From NCBI RefSeq assembly GCF_030505395.1, contig NZ_CP130044.1, positions 2,527,001 to 2,591,000 on the forward strand: 64,000 nucleotides of DNA. The letters are read 5' to 3'. Below, in pieces: positions 55,761 to 64,000 of this stretch (its first letter is position 1; the number at the start of each line of letters is the position of its first letter). The notes under the pieces are model-generated. The model made no database searches, had not been told where the DNA came from, and worked only from the letters and a program-made list of their open reading frames with translations. The position numbers and the translations under genes are program-made. The stretch comes from Asticcacaulis sp. ZE23SCel15 (GTDB lineage Bacteria > Pseudomonadota > Alphaproteobacteria > Caulobacterales > Caulobacteraceae).

Positions 55761-57383
55761 ATGACACTTAAAATTGCTATTGTCGGACGCCCGAACGTCG
55801 GCAAATCCACCCTGTTTAACCGTTTGGCGGGCAAGAAACTGGCGATCGTAGACGATCAGCCAGGGGTTACCCGTGACCGCCGCTATGCCACCGGTCGCAT
55901 CGGCGATATCGACCTGATGCTGATTGATACGGCAGGGTTTGAATATGCCGACGATGAATCCTTAGAATCGCGTATGCGTCAGCAGACCGAAAAGGCGCTG
56001 GACGAAGCCGATGTCGCCCTGTTCATGGTTGATGCCCGTGACGGGGTTTTGCCGCTCGATAAGATTTTCGCGGACCTGCTGCGTCACCGCGATGTGCCGG
56101 TGCTGTTGATCGCCAATAAGGCCGAAGGTCATGGCGCGCAGGCTCTGGCCGAAGAGGCCTATTCGCTCGGCTTCGGTGAGCCGCTGCACCTGTCGGCTGA
56201 GCACGGCGAGGGCATGTCCGACCTTTATGAGTTGATCGAGAAATACCGCCAGCTTATCGAAGGCGATCACGTCGAGGGCGATGACGACAGTGACGATGAT
56301 GAGACCAAACCCATCCGTATCGCCATCATTGGTCGCCCTAATGCTGGTAAATCGACCCTGATCAACAAAATGCTGGGCGAAGACCGCCTGCTGACCGGGC
56401 CGGAAGCTGGGATTACCCGCGATTCGATTTCGGTCGACTGGGAATATGAAGGCCGCCAGATCCGCCTGGTCGATACGGCGGGCTTGCGCCGCAAGGCCCG
56501 CGTGCAGGAAAAGCTGGAGAAGCTGTCGACCGCCGACACCATCCGCGCCATTACCTTTGCCGAGGTCGTGGTTTTGGTTATGGATCATGCCAACGCCTTT
56601 GAAACTCAGGATTTGCAGATCGCAGACCTTGTCGAACGTGAAGGCCGTGCCCTGATTTACGTCATCTCCAAGTGGGATACGGTCGAGGAGCCACAGGCCA
56701 AGCTTAAAGAGATAATGGACGAGTCCGACCGCATTCTGCCGCAACTTAAAGGCACGCAGATTGTGGCCCTGTCGGGGGCAACAGGACGCGGGATTGAGCG
56801 GTTGATGCCGACCATCCTTAAGACCTATCGCAACTGGTCGGCCAAGGTGAAGACGCGTGACCTCAATGACTGGCTGGCTCTGGCTATTCAGAGGCATCCG
56901 CCCCCCGCCGTCGATGGCAAGCGTATCCGCCCGAAATATATGGCGCAGACCAAAGGCCGTCCGCCGACCTTTGTGCTGTTTGCCTCACGCGCCTATGCTA
57001 TGCCCGCGCACTATCAACGCTATCTTATCAATAGCTTGCGTGAATCTTTTGACATGCCAGGTGTGCCTATCCGCCTGACGGTTAAGGCCAATTCCAGCGT
57101 CAACCCCTATGACGACAGCAGTGGTGCCACCGGCACCAGCGGTCCGGCACGGGCGCGCGCAAAGTCTAAGGTGAAAAAGCCGGGCGAGAAACCTGCACAC
57201 CCTAACCGCGTCAAGCAAAAGCCCAAGGGCACCGTTGTGGCTCCTAAAGTCAAGGCCAAGCCGCGTACCGAAGCCGCCAAGCTGAAAACCTTTAAGGCCA
57301 AGGCGGCGGGCCCCAGCACCAAGCCGGGGGCCGCAGGTCCGGGGGGGCGTTCAGGCAAACCCGCCGGACGTGGCAAGCGCTAA
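55761..57383 (+). CDS. der: Ribosome-assembly GTPase Der
   Basis: A 540-residue protein with two tandem GTPase domains: G1 motifs GRPNVGKSTLFN (residues about 8-19) and GRPNAGKSTLIN (about 192-203), with NKAE and SKWD G4 motifs. A KH-like domain (PPTFVLFASRAYAMPAHYQRYL) follows. It helps 50S subunit maturation. The last 80 residues are a basic Lys/Pro/Ala tail, making it longer than E. coli Der (about 490). It overlaps the convergent aminotransferase gene by 4 bases. Confidence 0.97.
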   Translation: MTLKIAIVGRPNVGKSTLFNRLAGKKLAIVDDQPGVTRDRRYATGRIGDIDLMLIDTAGFEYADDESLESRMRQQTEKALDEADVALFMVDARDGVLPLDKIFADLLRHRDVPVLLIANKAEGHGAQALAEEAYSLGFGEPLHLSAEHGEGMSDLYELIEKYRQLIEGDHVEGDDDSDDDETKPIRIAIIGRPNAGKSTLINKMLGEDRLLTGPEAGITRDSISVDWEYEGRQIRLVDTAGLRRKARVQEKLEKLSTADTIRAITFAEVVVLVMDHANAFETQDLQIADLVEREGRALIYVISKWDTVEEPQAKLKEIMDESDRILPQLKGTQIVALSGATGRGIERLMPTILKTYRNWSAKVKTRDLNDWLALAIQRHPPPAVDGKRIRPKYMAQTKGRPPTFVLFASRAYAMPAHYQRYLINSLRESFDMPGVPIRLTVKANSSVNPYDDSSGATGTSGPARARAKSKVKKPGEKPAHPNRVKQKPKGTVVAPKVKAKPRTEAAKLKTFKAKAAGPSTKPGAAGPGGRSGKPAGRGKR

Positions 57384-58759
57384 ACGCTTACGCTGCTAAT
57401 AACCGCTTCAGTCATATCAGACTGGCTGAGGCGGGCCAGAAGCCGCTCCAACGTCCCGATTAACTGATCTATATCAGCCAGTGTGACATCCAGTGGCGGG
57501 CGCAGGCGGATGGAATCCGTGCCCGCGCCCAGCAGCAGCAGGTCTTCCTGCTCAAGCGCCATATCGACCAGTTGGCCTTTGTGGGCGGGGGAACACAGGC
57601 TAAAACCCTGATAAAGGCCAAGGCCGCGCACATTGCCGATCAGGCGCGGATACTGCGCGACCAGCCCCTGTAGGCCCGCGATGAGATACTCGGTTTTGGC
57701 GGGCACAGCAGCCAGCAACCCTTCGTCCTCAACGATTTTCCATTCCTGAACAAAGCGGACCATGTCGGTCAGGCTGCCGCCCCAGGTCGAATTGAGGACG
57801 CCAATATCATCCATCGGATTGAGCATGTAGACCGCGCCATTGCCGAATTTTTTAGCCACCGCAATGGCTTGGGGCGGATAGGGGACATCGAACTGATCGA
57901 TGGCAAATACGGTGCCGGTCTGGCCACCGGCGGTTTGCACTTCGTCCAGCCCCCAGCAGATGTCGTAACGCTGACACAGACGCGACAGTTCACGATAAAA
58001 ATAGGGCAGGGCCATGCGATGTCCGCCCGCACCTTGCAGCGGCTCCATGATGACGCCCGCAATGTCATCGCCGTATGCCTGCATCAGATATTCGAGGTTG
58101 GCGAGGCAGTCTTCGGCGATTTTCAGGTTTTCGTCTTCGCTGCGGCGTTCATCATATTCCGGAAAGGGCACCTGAAGATTGCCGGGAATGATGCCGCGAT
58201 AGTCGCGCGTGGCCACCGGATCGTGGCTGAGATTGGTGATATTGAGCGCGTAAACCGTGCGACCGTGAAAGGCCTGCTCGAAATAAATAAAGCGGTGAAC
58301 CCCTTTGGCACTCTTCTTTTTTTGGTGCAGGTTGATGAAGTATTTCATCATGTTTTCAACGGCTTCGGCGCCGGAATTCACGGCATAGACCTCGACGCGT
58401 TCGCCCTTCATGCAGATCGGGTGCAACCGGTGCAACAGACGGTAATAGCTCAGGCACTCCGGCGTCAGAAAGTCAGGATTTGCCATCTTATTATTGGCCG
58501 CGGCCACAAGGTCAGCGACATATTCCGGCTCATAAAGGCGGGGATGATTATAACCGAGCAGACGTGATCCGTAGAGCCCGCTCCAGTCGGTGATCGTGCC
58601 GCCATCGACGGTCGCAAGCTTAAGCCCGCGTGAGGCCTTGATATCGACGCAAAACGGAAAGGGTTCGGCGATGACGTAGCGACCCAGCTCATCAAGCATG
58701 GCCGCACTGGCGGGTTTAGGATAGGTGCTCATATCCCAAATGTGCGCCGAAAAAATCAT
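57380..58759 (-). CDS. Lysine 6-aminotransferase-like class III transaminase
   Basis: A 459-residue PLP enzyme (450 from the ATG at 58732, a likely start). Class III features are YAVNSGAEAVENMMKYF, the Asp of WGLDEVQTAGGQTG and the Schiff-base Lys in AVAKKFGNG. The block VLNSTWGGSLTDMVR is characteristic of L-lysine 6-transaminase (LAT), as is the long AFHGRTVYALNIT region. LAT converts lysine and 2-oxoglutarate to the semialdehyde and glutamate. No other lysine-catabolic gene is in view. An ornithine- or GABA-type aminotransferase is the alternative. Confidence 0.8.
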   Translation of the reverse strand: MIFSAHIWDMSTYPKPASAAMLDELGRYVIAEPFPFCVDIKASRGLKLATVDGGTITDWSGLYGSRLLGYNHPRLYEPEYVADLVAAANNKMANPDFLTPECLSYYRLLHRLHPICMKGERVEVYAVNSGAEAVENMMKYFINLHQKKKSAKGVHRFIYFEQAFHGRTVYALNITNLSHDPVATRDYRGIIPGNLQVPFPEYDERRSEDENLKIAEDCLANLEYLMQAYGDDIAGVIMEPLQGAGGHRMALPYFYRELSRLCQRYDICWGLDEVQTAGGQTGTVFAIDQFDVPYPPQAIAVAKKFGNGAVYMLNPMDDIGVLNSTWGGSLTDMVRFVQEWKIVEDEGLLAAVPAKTEYLIAGLQGLVAQYPRLIGNVRGLGLYQGFSLCSPAHKGQLVDMALEQEDLLLLGAGTDSIRLRPPLDVTLADIDQLIGTLERLLARLSQSDMTEAVISSVSV

Positions 58760-58813
58760 TTTGAAAATAAAAATTTACAAAATGATGCGATATTTCGACA
58801 AATTGATCTCGGT

Positions 58814-59557
58814 TTAGTGCTTAATTTGCGCCCATTCACGGAAATGGATCGTATCCAGCGTCGGCACTTTGGCCGGGTCAGCCAGTTCCAGAATCAACGG
58901 CACAATCTCTTCCGGTGCGGGCAGGGTGTTTGGGTCTTCGCCCGGATAGGCCTCGGCGCGCATACGCGTGCGCATGGCACCGGGATTGACGATGGCCGGG
59001 CGAATATTGGTGATCTCTAACTCATCTGCCCAGGTGCGCACCAGCGCTTCGAGTGCGGCTTTCGAGGCCGCATAAGGGCCCCAGAAGGCGCGCGGTTTGG
59101 TCGCCACGCCAGAGGTGAAGAATATGCCGCGTGCAGCTTCGGACAAACGCATCATCGGCTCCAGCGCGCCTATTAGCCGGTGGGTGGCCCCCAGATTTAG
59201 CGCGATAAGCCGACTGAAGTCTTTGGGTTCATAGTGCGAAACGGGACTAAGTGTGCCCAGAGTTGCCGCCGCATGAACGAAGACATCGATCTTAGCAAAG
59301 CGTTGCGCCAGGGCGTTGGACAATCGGGTCAGGGCGGCCCCGTCAATCAGGTCAAACGGAATGAGCGTGGCGTGCTGACCAGTCGCCTGAAAAATCTCGT
59401 CATCCAGCTCTTCAAGCGCGCCTTGCGTTCGGGCGCAGGCGATGACGTGAGCGCCCGCCTTAGCCAGACCCAGCGCACTGGCACGGCCAATACCGCGTGA
59501 AGCGCCCGTGACAAGGGCCACGCGCCCGTGCTGAGGGCCGACAGGGGACGTCTGCAT
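58814..59557 (-). CDS. Short-chain dehydrogenase/reductase
   Basis: A protein of 247 residues from the ATG at 59557; the frame runs on to 59617 within purF. The Rossmann NAD(P) loop is VTGASRGIGRASALGLAKAG. The catalytic Ser and Tyr-Lys are seen in FFTSGVATKP and YAASKAALEAL. It is a cytoplasmic oxidoreductase with unknown substrate. It follows purF in the same direction with 13 bases between, an arrangement I recall from other Caulobacterales. Confidence 0.9.
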   Translation of the reverse strand: MQTSPVGPQHGRVALVTGASRGIGRASALGLAKAGAHVIACARTQGALEELDDEIFQATGQHATLIPFDLIDGAALTRLSNALAQRFAKIDVFVHAAATLGTLSPVSHYEPKDFSRLIALNLGATHRLIGALEPMMRLSEAARGIFFTSGVATKPRAFWGPYAASKAALEALVRTWADELEITNIRPAIVNPGAMRTRMRAEAYPGEDPNTLPAPEEIVPLILELADPAKVPTLDTIHFREWAQIKH

Positions 59558-59570
59558 ATTTTTGATTTTC

Positions 59571-61091
59571 CTAGACGTTGACCAGAAGCGACAACTGGCC
59601 GTTGCCTTCTTTTTCATTCACAGCGTCTTCCTTATCGGTCAGACGGGTCGGATAATCGCCGGTGAAATAGTGGTCGGTATATTGCGGAGTGTCGGGGTTG
59701 CGGCCGTTATGACCCATGGCCTTATAGAGGCCATCAACCGACAGGAAGCCCAAGGAATTGCACTCCAGCTTTTTGCGCATCTCTTCCATGGTGTGGGTCG
59801 CGGCCATCAGCTTATCGCGATCCGGCATATCGATACCGTAGTAGTCGGGCCACATGATCGGCGGCGAGGCCGAGCGCAGGTGGACTTCCTTGGCACCGGC
59901 AGCACGCACCATCCGCACAATTTTGACCGAAGTGGTGCCGCGCACGATCGAGTTGTCGATCAGGATGACGCGCTTACCTTCCAGCACAACCCTGTTGGGG
60001 GAGTGCTTTTTACGAACGCCCAGATCGCGGATGTTCTGGGTCGGCTGGATAAAGGTACGGCCAACATAGTGATTGCGGATGATGCCCAATTCAAACGGCA
60101 GGCCGGACTGCTCGGCAAACCCAAGCGCGGCGGGCACGCCGGAATCGGGCACAGGCACAATAATATCGGCATCGGCGGCATGTTCGATCGCCAGTTGCCG
60201 GCCCATGGCTTTGCGGACTTCGTAGATGGATTTGCCGTTCACAACCGAGTCGGGGCGGGCAAAATAAACATATTCAAACAGGCACGGACGGGCAGCTTTG
60301 CGTTCAAACGGCTTAAAGGATTTCAGGCCGTCCTGGTCGATTTGCACGACCTCGCCATGTTCGACATCGCGTACGAAAGTGGCCCCGATCATATCCAGCG
60401 CGCAGGTTTCTGACGCTAGTACATAGGCATTACCGAGGCGGCCGACCACCAGTGGACGGATGCCGAGCGGATCGCGCGCGCCGATCATCATCGTCCGTGT
60501 CAGCGCCACCAGTGCAAATCCGCCCTCAATGTGGCTCATGGTTTCGATAAAGCGGTCCATGATCTTGATGCCGCGTGAGCGGGCGATCAGGTGCAGAATA
60601 ACCTCAGAGTCGGAAGTCGACTGGAAAATGGAGCCGCCCGCGACCAGTTTGGTGCGCAGGTGCATGAAGTTGGTCAGATTGCCGTTGTGGGCAATCGCAA
60701 TGCCGCCAGTATCCAGATCAGCAAACATCGGCTGGACGTTACGGATAAAGGCGCCGCCCGCCGTTGAATAACGGGTGTGGCCGATAGCGGCATTACCCTG
60801 AAGGCGCTGGGTCAGATCCGGGCCGGTGAAGACATCGCCCACCAGACCGTGGGAGCGTTCGGTGTAAAACCTCTTGCCGTCGCACGAGGCGATCCCGCAG
60901 GCTTCCTGACCGCGGTGTTGCAGGGCGTGCAACCCCAGCACGGTCACCGCACTGGCGTCTTCCATGCCGTAAATACCAAAAACGCCGCACTCGAGGCGCG
61001 GCGTGTCATCGTCTGGATCGCGTTCCACCCAATTATCAACTTCATGATAAGTGTGCTTCGGACCGGTGGGGCGCATATGGGGGCTCTGCAT
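59571..61091 (-). CDS. purF: Amidophosphoribosyltransferase
   Basis: A 506-residue enzyme that commits PRPP to purine synthesis. A propeptide of about 34 residues precedes the catalytic Cys in LECGVFGIYGME, which becomes N-terminal. The PRPP loop is VILIDNSIVRGTTSVKIV. The glutaminase and phosphoribosyltransferase parts are both complete. It sits in the usual block radA-cvpA-purF. A later ATG (MRPTGPK) is a possible start. Confidence 0.97.
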   Translation of the reverse strand: MQSPHMRPTGPKHTYHEVDNWVERDPDDDTPRLECGVFGIYGMEDASAVTVLGLHALQHRGQEACGIASCDGKRFYTERSHGLVGDVFTGPDLTQRLQGNAAIGHTRYSTAGGAFIRNVQPMFADLDTGGIAIAHNGNLTNFMHLRTKLVAGGSIFQSTSDSEVILHLIARSRGIKIMDRFIETMSHIEGGFALVALTRTMMIGARDPLGIRPLVVGRLGNAYVLASETCALDMIGATFVRDVEHGEVVQIDQDGLKSFKPFERKAARPCLFEYVYFARPDSVVNGKSIYEVRKAMGRQLAIEHAADADIIVPVPDSGVPAALGFAEQSGLPFELGIIRNHYVGRTFIQPTQNIRDLGVRKKHSPNRVVLEGKRVILIDNSIVRGTTSVKIVRMVRAAGAKEVHLRSASPPIMWPDYYGIDMPDRDKLMAATHTMEEMRKKLECNSLGFLSVDGLYKAMGHNGRNPDTPQYTDHYFTGDYPTRLTDKEDAVNEKEGNGQLSLLVNV

Positions 61092-61202
61092 TAAGGTTAC
61101 GCGAAAAGGCCAGACATCACTATAAGGCCTTATGATTTACGATGGGTTTAGTCGTTAAACCTGGCCCATATATAGTTGGCGCGCCCTGAACTTAAAGAGG
61201 CG

Positions 61203-61721
61203 TCAACTCGTCGAATCTTCCACAGATGGCGCCACCTGATCCGCGAACACCGCCAGTTTGGGGGCCACGGCTTGCAGGGTTTTGGCGGCGGTAACGCCCA
61301 AGGGATAGACCTTGGCCTCGGTGAACCATTCTGCACGGCTCCCAATAGGGAAGATGGCGGCAAAAAGCAAATGGAATACACCTAAAAACACCAGTGCACG
61401 GAGGATTCCGAAGCCAAAGCCCAAGGCGCGGTCAACATAATCGAGCGCCTTTTGCTTATGCATCTTTTCCGACAGGTTATTCCCGAACATGCGGATGCTG
61501 AGATATATAATCACGAAGATGATGCCGAACGCGATGAAGGCGGTCATGTTCTTAAGATTAAATACGTCCTTCAGCCACGGCATGATCCAGATCGCAATCA
61601 GGAATGAGGCGATGAACGACACCAGCGTGACCAGTTCGCGCGTACCCCCGCGCATCAGGCCGACAATAACTGAAAACAGCAGAACGCCCAGAAAGATCAG
61701 GTCATACAAGGTCATGGTCAT
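61203..61721 (-). CDS. cvpA: CvpA-family membrane protein
   Basis: A 172-residue inner-membrane protein with four hydrophobic helices (about residues 7-22, 30-50, 62-84 and 104-124) and the family motif LGVLLFSVIVGLMRGGTRELV. The C-terminal part is outside the membrane and variable. CvpA is required for colicin V export in E. coli and is linked to envelope stress in general. It lies directly upstream of purF as in many proteobacteria. Confidence 0.92.
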   Translation of the reverse strand: MTMTLYDLIFLGVLLFSVIVGLMRGGTRELVTLVSFIASFLIAIWIMPWLKDVFNLKNMTAFIAFGIIFVIIYLSIRMFGNNLSEKMHKQKALDYVDRALGFGFGILRALVFLGVFHLLFAAIFPIGSRAEWFTEAKVYPLGVTAAKTLQAVAPKLAVFADQVAPSVEDSTS

Positions 61722-61823
61722 TTTCCCTCAGTTATAGAGGGCCCCCGCAGAAATGGCCGGATGTGTATTTGTGGCGGCACCATACATTAACCTTAACCCG
61801 TGCGCCAGAGGTCAATAAGCGTC

Positions 61824-63194
61824 TTAGTCTGTGGTCTCCAGCCCTTTGATGGCTTCCAGCAGATAGTCGTAAGATTTCACCCCGAACGGAGCATTATCCG
61901 CCGCCGCCTTGGGGGCGATGGCCGAGCCAAAGCCCAGTTTCAACGCTTCTTTCAGGCGCGAATCCATGCGCGATACGGATCTGATATCCCCCGACAGGCT
62001 GATTTCACCAAACACAACGCAGTCCTTGGGCAAGGCAACATCCAGCAGAGACGACATCAGCGCCATGGCGGCGGCCAGATCGGCGGCAGGTTCATTGATT
62101 TTCAGGCCACCGGCGACATTGAGATAGACATCCTTCTGGCCAAAACCGACGCCGCAGCGGGATTCAAGCACCGCCAGCAGCATAGCCAACCGACCGGAAT
62201 CCCAGCCAACCACCGCCCGCCTTGGGGTGCCGTAGGCTGAGGGGGCCACCAGTGCCTGAAATTCGACCAGCACCGGTCGCGTACCTTCGATCCCGGCAAA
62301 GACCGCTGAGCCCGCCGTGCGCTCCCCCGATGTCAGAAATAGCGCCGACGGGTTGGGGACTTCGCGCAGGCCGATATCGCCCATTTCAAACACGCCGATT
62401 TCATCGGTGGCGCCAAAGCGGTTTTTGGAGCCACGCAGAATACGAAACGGATAGCCGCGTTCGCCCTCAAACGACAACACCGCATCGACCATGTGTTCAA
62501 CGACGCGCGGGCCCGCGACCTGACCTTCTTTGGTCACATGGCCGACTAAGATCATGGCGATGTTCTGTTTTTTGGCCAGCCGCACCAGTTCTCCGGCGCA
62601 GGCACGTACCTGAGAGACCGATCCTTGCGCGGCATCAATCGCATCGCTCCACAGGGTCTGAATAGAATCGATGATAACGAGATCGAACTTTTCGCGTTTG
62701 AGCGCATCCAGAATGGTGCGAAGCGACGTCTCCGCCGCTAATTCGACCGGCGCTTTTGATAATCCCATCCGGTAGGCGCGGCCTCTGATTTGCTCAGCCG
62801 ATTCTTCGCCGGAAATATAGGCGACCCGTAACCCGCCGCTGGCCGCCTGAGCCGTCACCTGCAGCAGCAGGGTGGATTTGCCGACGCCCGGGTCACCGGC
62901 CAGCAATATGGCTGACCCTGGCACAATCCCCCCGCCACACACACGGTCGAACTCGGAAATGCCCGTCACCATGCGCGGCGGGGCCTTATCTTCGGCTTCA
63001 AGCGTCTGGAAGTTAAGCTTTGTAAGTCTTGAGATTTTCGACGGTGAGGTTTCCGGCTTCAAGCCGCCGGGCGGCGTCGAAAAGCTTTCCTGAACCAGCG
63101 TATTCCACAGGCCGCAACCGGTGCATTGGCCATTCCATTTGGAATGCACCGAACCGCATGATTGACATATAAATACCGCCTGATCTTTCGCCAT
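61824..63194 (-). CDS. radA: DNA repair protein RadA
   Basis: A 456-residue RecA-like branch-migration helicase. The zinc finger is ICQSCGSVHSKWNGQCTGCG (two CxxC pairs). The Walker A is GDPGVGKST. The RadA-specific KNRFG motif is seen as GSKNRFGATDEIGVFEM. The C-terminal Lon-like domain (about 300-440) is complete. The gene is between dnaB and cvpA. Start and length are normal. Confidence 0.97.
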   Translation of the reverse strand: MAKDQAVFICQSCGSVHSKWNGQCTGCGLWNTLVQESFSTPPGGLKPETSPSKISRLTKLNFQTLEAEDKAPPRMVTGISEFDRVCGGGIVPGSAILLAGDPGVGKSTLLLQVTAQAASGGLRVAYISGEESAEQIRGRAYRMGLSKAPVELAAETSLRTILDALKREKFDLVIIDSIQTLWSDAIDAAQGSVSQVRACAGELVRLAKKQNIAMILVGHVTKEGQVAGPRVVEHMVDAVLSFEGERGYPFRILRGSKNRFGATDEIGVFEMGDIGLREVPNPSALFLTSGERTAGSAVFAGIEGTRPVLVEFQALVAPSAYGTPRRAVVGWDSGRLAMLLAVLESRCGVGFGQKDVYLNVAGGLKINEPAADLAAAMALMSSLLDVALPKDCVVFGEISLSGDIRSVSRMDSRLKEALKLGFGSAIAPKAAADNAPFGVKSYDYLLEAIKGLETTD

Positions 63195-63276
63195 GAGTCA
63201 CCCTTAGTTGATTTTGGGTAAGCCTAGCGCGATCTGAATTTAATGGCCAGAAAAAAGAACAAAAAAAGAACGAAGC

Positions 63277-64000
63277 CTATTCCTGATTTTCTCGGAAGTC
63301 GTTATAGCGTTCGGGCGCCAGATTGCCAAAACGGGTGACGTTTTCATCGAACGCCAGCCGCACCGTCCCGATCGGGCCGTGACGCTGCTTGGCCAGAATA
63401 ACTTCGGCGGTACCGCGGGTGCGGTCCATTTCTTCCTGCCAGGTCAGATGTTCCGGCGTGCCTTCCTTGGGTTCAGAGCGGCCCAGATAATAGCTTTCGC
63501 GGTACACGAACATGACCATATCGGCGTCCTGCTCGATCGAGCCGGATTCACGAAGGTCGGACAGCATAGGGCGCTTATCGTCGCGGCTTTCGACCTGACG
63601 CGAGAGCTGCGAGAGGGCGATGACCGGGATTTGAAGCTCTTTGGCCAGCGATTTCAGGCCCATTGTGATGGTTGAGACTTCCTGCACGCGGTTCATGGTC
63701 GCCCCGGTTTCACCCAGGGTTACAAGCTGAAGGTAGTCAACGATCAGGCAATCAAGGCCCGCCGTGCGTTTCAATCGACGGGCACGCGCCGTCAGTTTGG
63801 CCAGAGAAATACCGCCGGTGTCATCGATATAGAGCGGAAAAGACGCGATATCCATGGCTGCGTCTTTGAGGCGCGCAAACTCAGAAGCGTCAATTTCACC
63901 TTTACGCAGGCGGTCGCCGGATACGCCCGACGCATCGGCCAGAAGACGGGTCGCCAACTGATCCGCCGACATTTCGAGCGAGTAGAAGGCCACGACCCCG
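63277..64000 (-). CDS. dnaB: Replicative DNA helicase DnaB, 3' part
   Basis: The last roughly 240 codons of the replicative helicase; the frame is open to the window edge, so the 5' part lies beyond 64000. The RecA-fold motor is recognisable from AFYSLEMSADQLATRL, then LDCLIVDYLQLV (Walker B), PVIALSQLSRQVESRDDKRP, LSDLRESGSIEQDADMVMFVYR and a C-terminal KQRHGPIGTVRLAFD with the arginine finger region. The N-terminal collar and Walker A are not visible. It is the first seen gene of the dnaB-radA-cvpA-purF block. Confidence 0.96.
   Translation of the reverse strand, partial: GVVAFYSLEMSADQLATRLLADASGVSGDRLRKGEIDASEFARLKDAAMDIASFPLYIDDTGGISLAKLTARARRLKRTAGLDCLIVDYLQLVTLGETGATMNRVQEVSTITMGLKSLAKELQIPVIALSQLSRQVESRDDKRPMLSDLRESGSIEQDADMVMFVYRESYYLGRSEPKEGTPEHLTWQEEMDRTRGTAEVILAKQRHGPIGTVRLAFDENVTRFGNLAPERYNDFRENQE

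Noticed and set aside
59562..60413. 283-codon + strand frame inside purF
   Set aside because: It is antisense to purF, with repetitive His/Asp/Arg content and no recognisable domain.

Overview
The window is chromosomal DNA from an alphaproteobacterium. The likeliest source is a stalked or dimorphic member of the Caulobacteraceae, with Asticcacaulis or a close relative my best guess. The reasons are a FlbT/FlaF-controlled set of several short flagellins, FlmG-like TPR-glycosyltransferases, a FlaEY-like protein, sigma-54 flagellin promoters, and a TetR/AcrAB-NodT efflux locus like the one known from Caulobacter. I see no insertion sequence, prophage, CRISPR array or plasmid gene. The text is gene-dense core genome with no gene-free stretch longer than about 300 bases; the longest gap, about 297 bases before the tRNA gene, holds nothing I recognise.

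Layout. 1-6.9 kb: the end of pyruvate phosphate dikinase, a GNAT acetyltransferase, a small membrane-protein operon, a NadQ-like NAD regulator with an HD hydrolase, and a universal stress protein. 6.9-18.2 kb: the flagellar filament locus. Two tandem FlmG-like proteins lie divergent from flbT-flaF, followed by three flagellins, a FlaG-like gene and a very large FlaEY-like protein. 18.4-22.2 kb: two envelope proteins, ssb, a polysaccharide deacetylase and a glycosyltransferase. 22.2-28.9 kb: a TetR repressor, its probable operator and a tripartite RND pump. 29-33 kb: gyrA, coaD and a periplasmic cyclophilin. 33-41 kb: ppx/gppA, hspQ, tRNA-Lys, the queuosine genes tgt and queA, two SpoIIAA-like paralogues, a cyclophilin and rlmE. 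41-46.7 kb: guaB, a MAPEG protein, an RsmB-type methyltransferase and guaA. 46.8-49.2 kb: a large RTX protein. 49.4-52.5 kb: a PadR/siderophore-reductase pair, a small membrane protein and an ECF sigma factor with a membrane partner interrupted at a G8 run. 52.5-57.4 kb: panB, then the yfgM-bamB-der block. 57.4-64 kb, minus strand: a lysine-aminotransferase-like enzyme and the dnaB-radA-cvpA-purF-SDR block.

How the parts work together. In the flagellar locus, sigma-54 promoters with upstream inverted repeats would switch on flagellins 1 and 2. FlbT and FlaF would then act on the transcripts after transcription, the FlmG-like proteins would glycosylate the flagellins, and FlaEY would affect filament assembly. 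The TetR-AcrAB-NodT unit would export drugs such as quinolones and sits directly before gyrA, the quinolone target. The PadR/reductase pair looks like the E. coli NfeR/NfeF iron-nickel switch.

The most interesting points are: three CAAAATG-core hairpins shared by the leaders of two flagellin genes; a 13-bp inverted repeat upstream of the flagellin promoters; a Tgt enzyme with two of its four zinc ligands replaced by serine; a G8 tract splitting the putative anti-sigma gene; and a perfect hairpin ending at the der start codon. All family assignments come from reading the sequence and from memory of the families; no database search was run.
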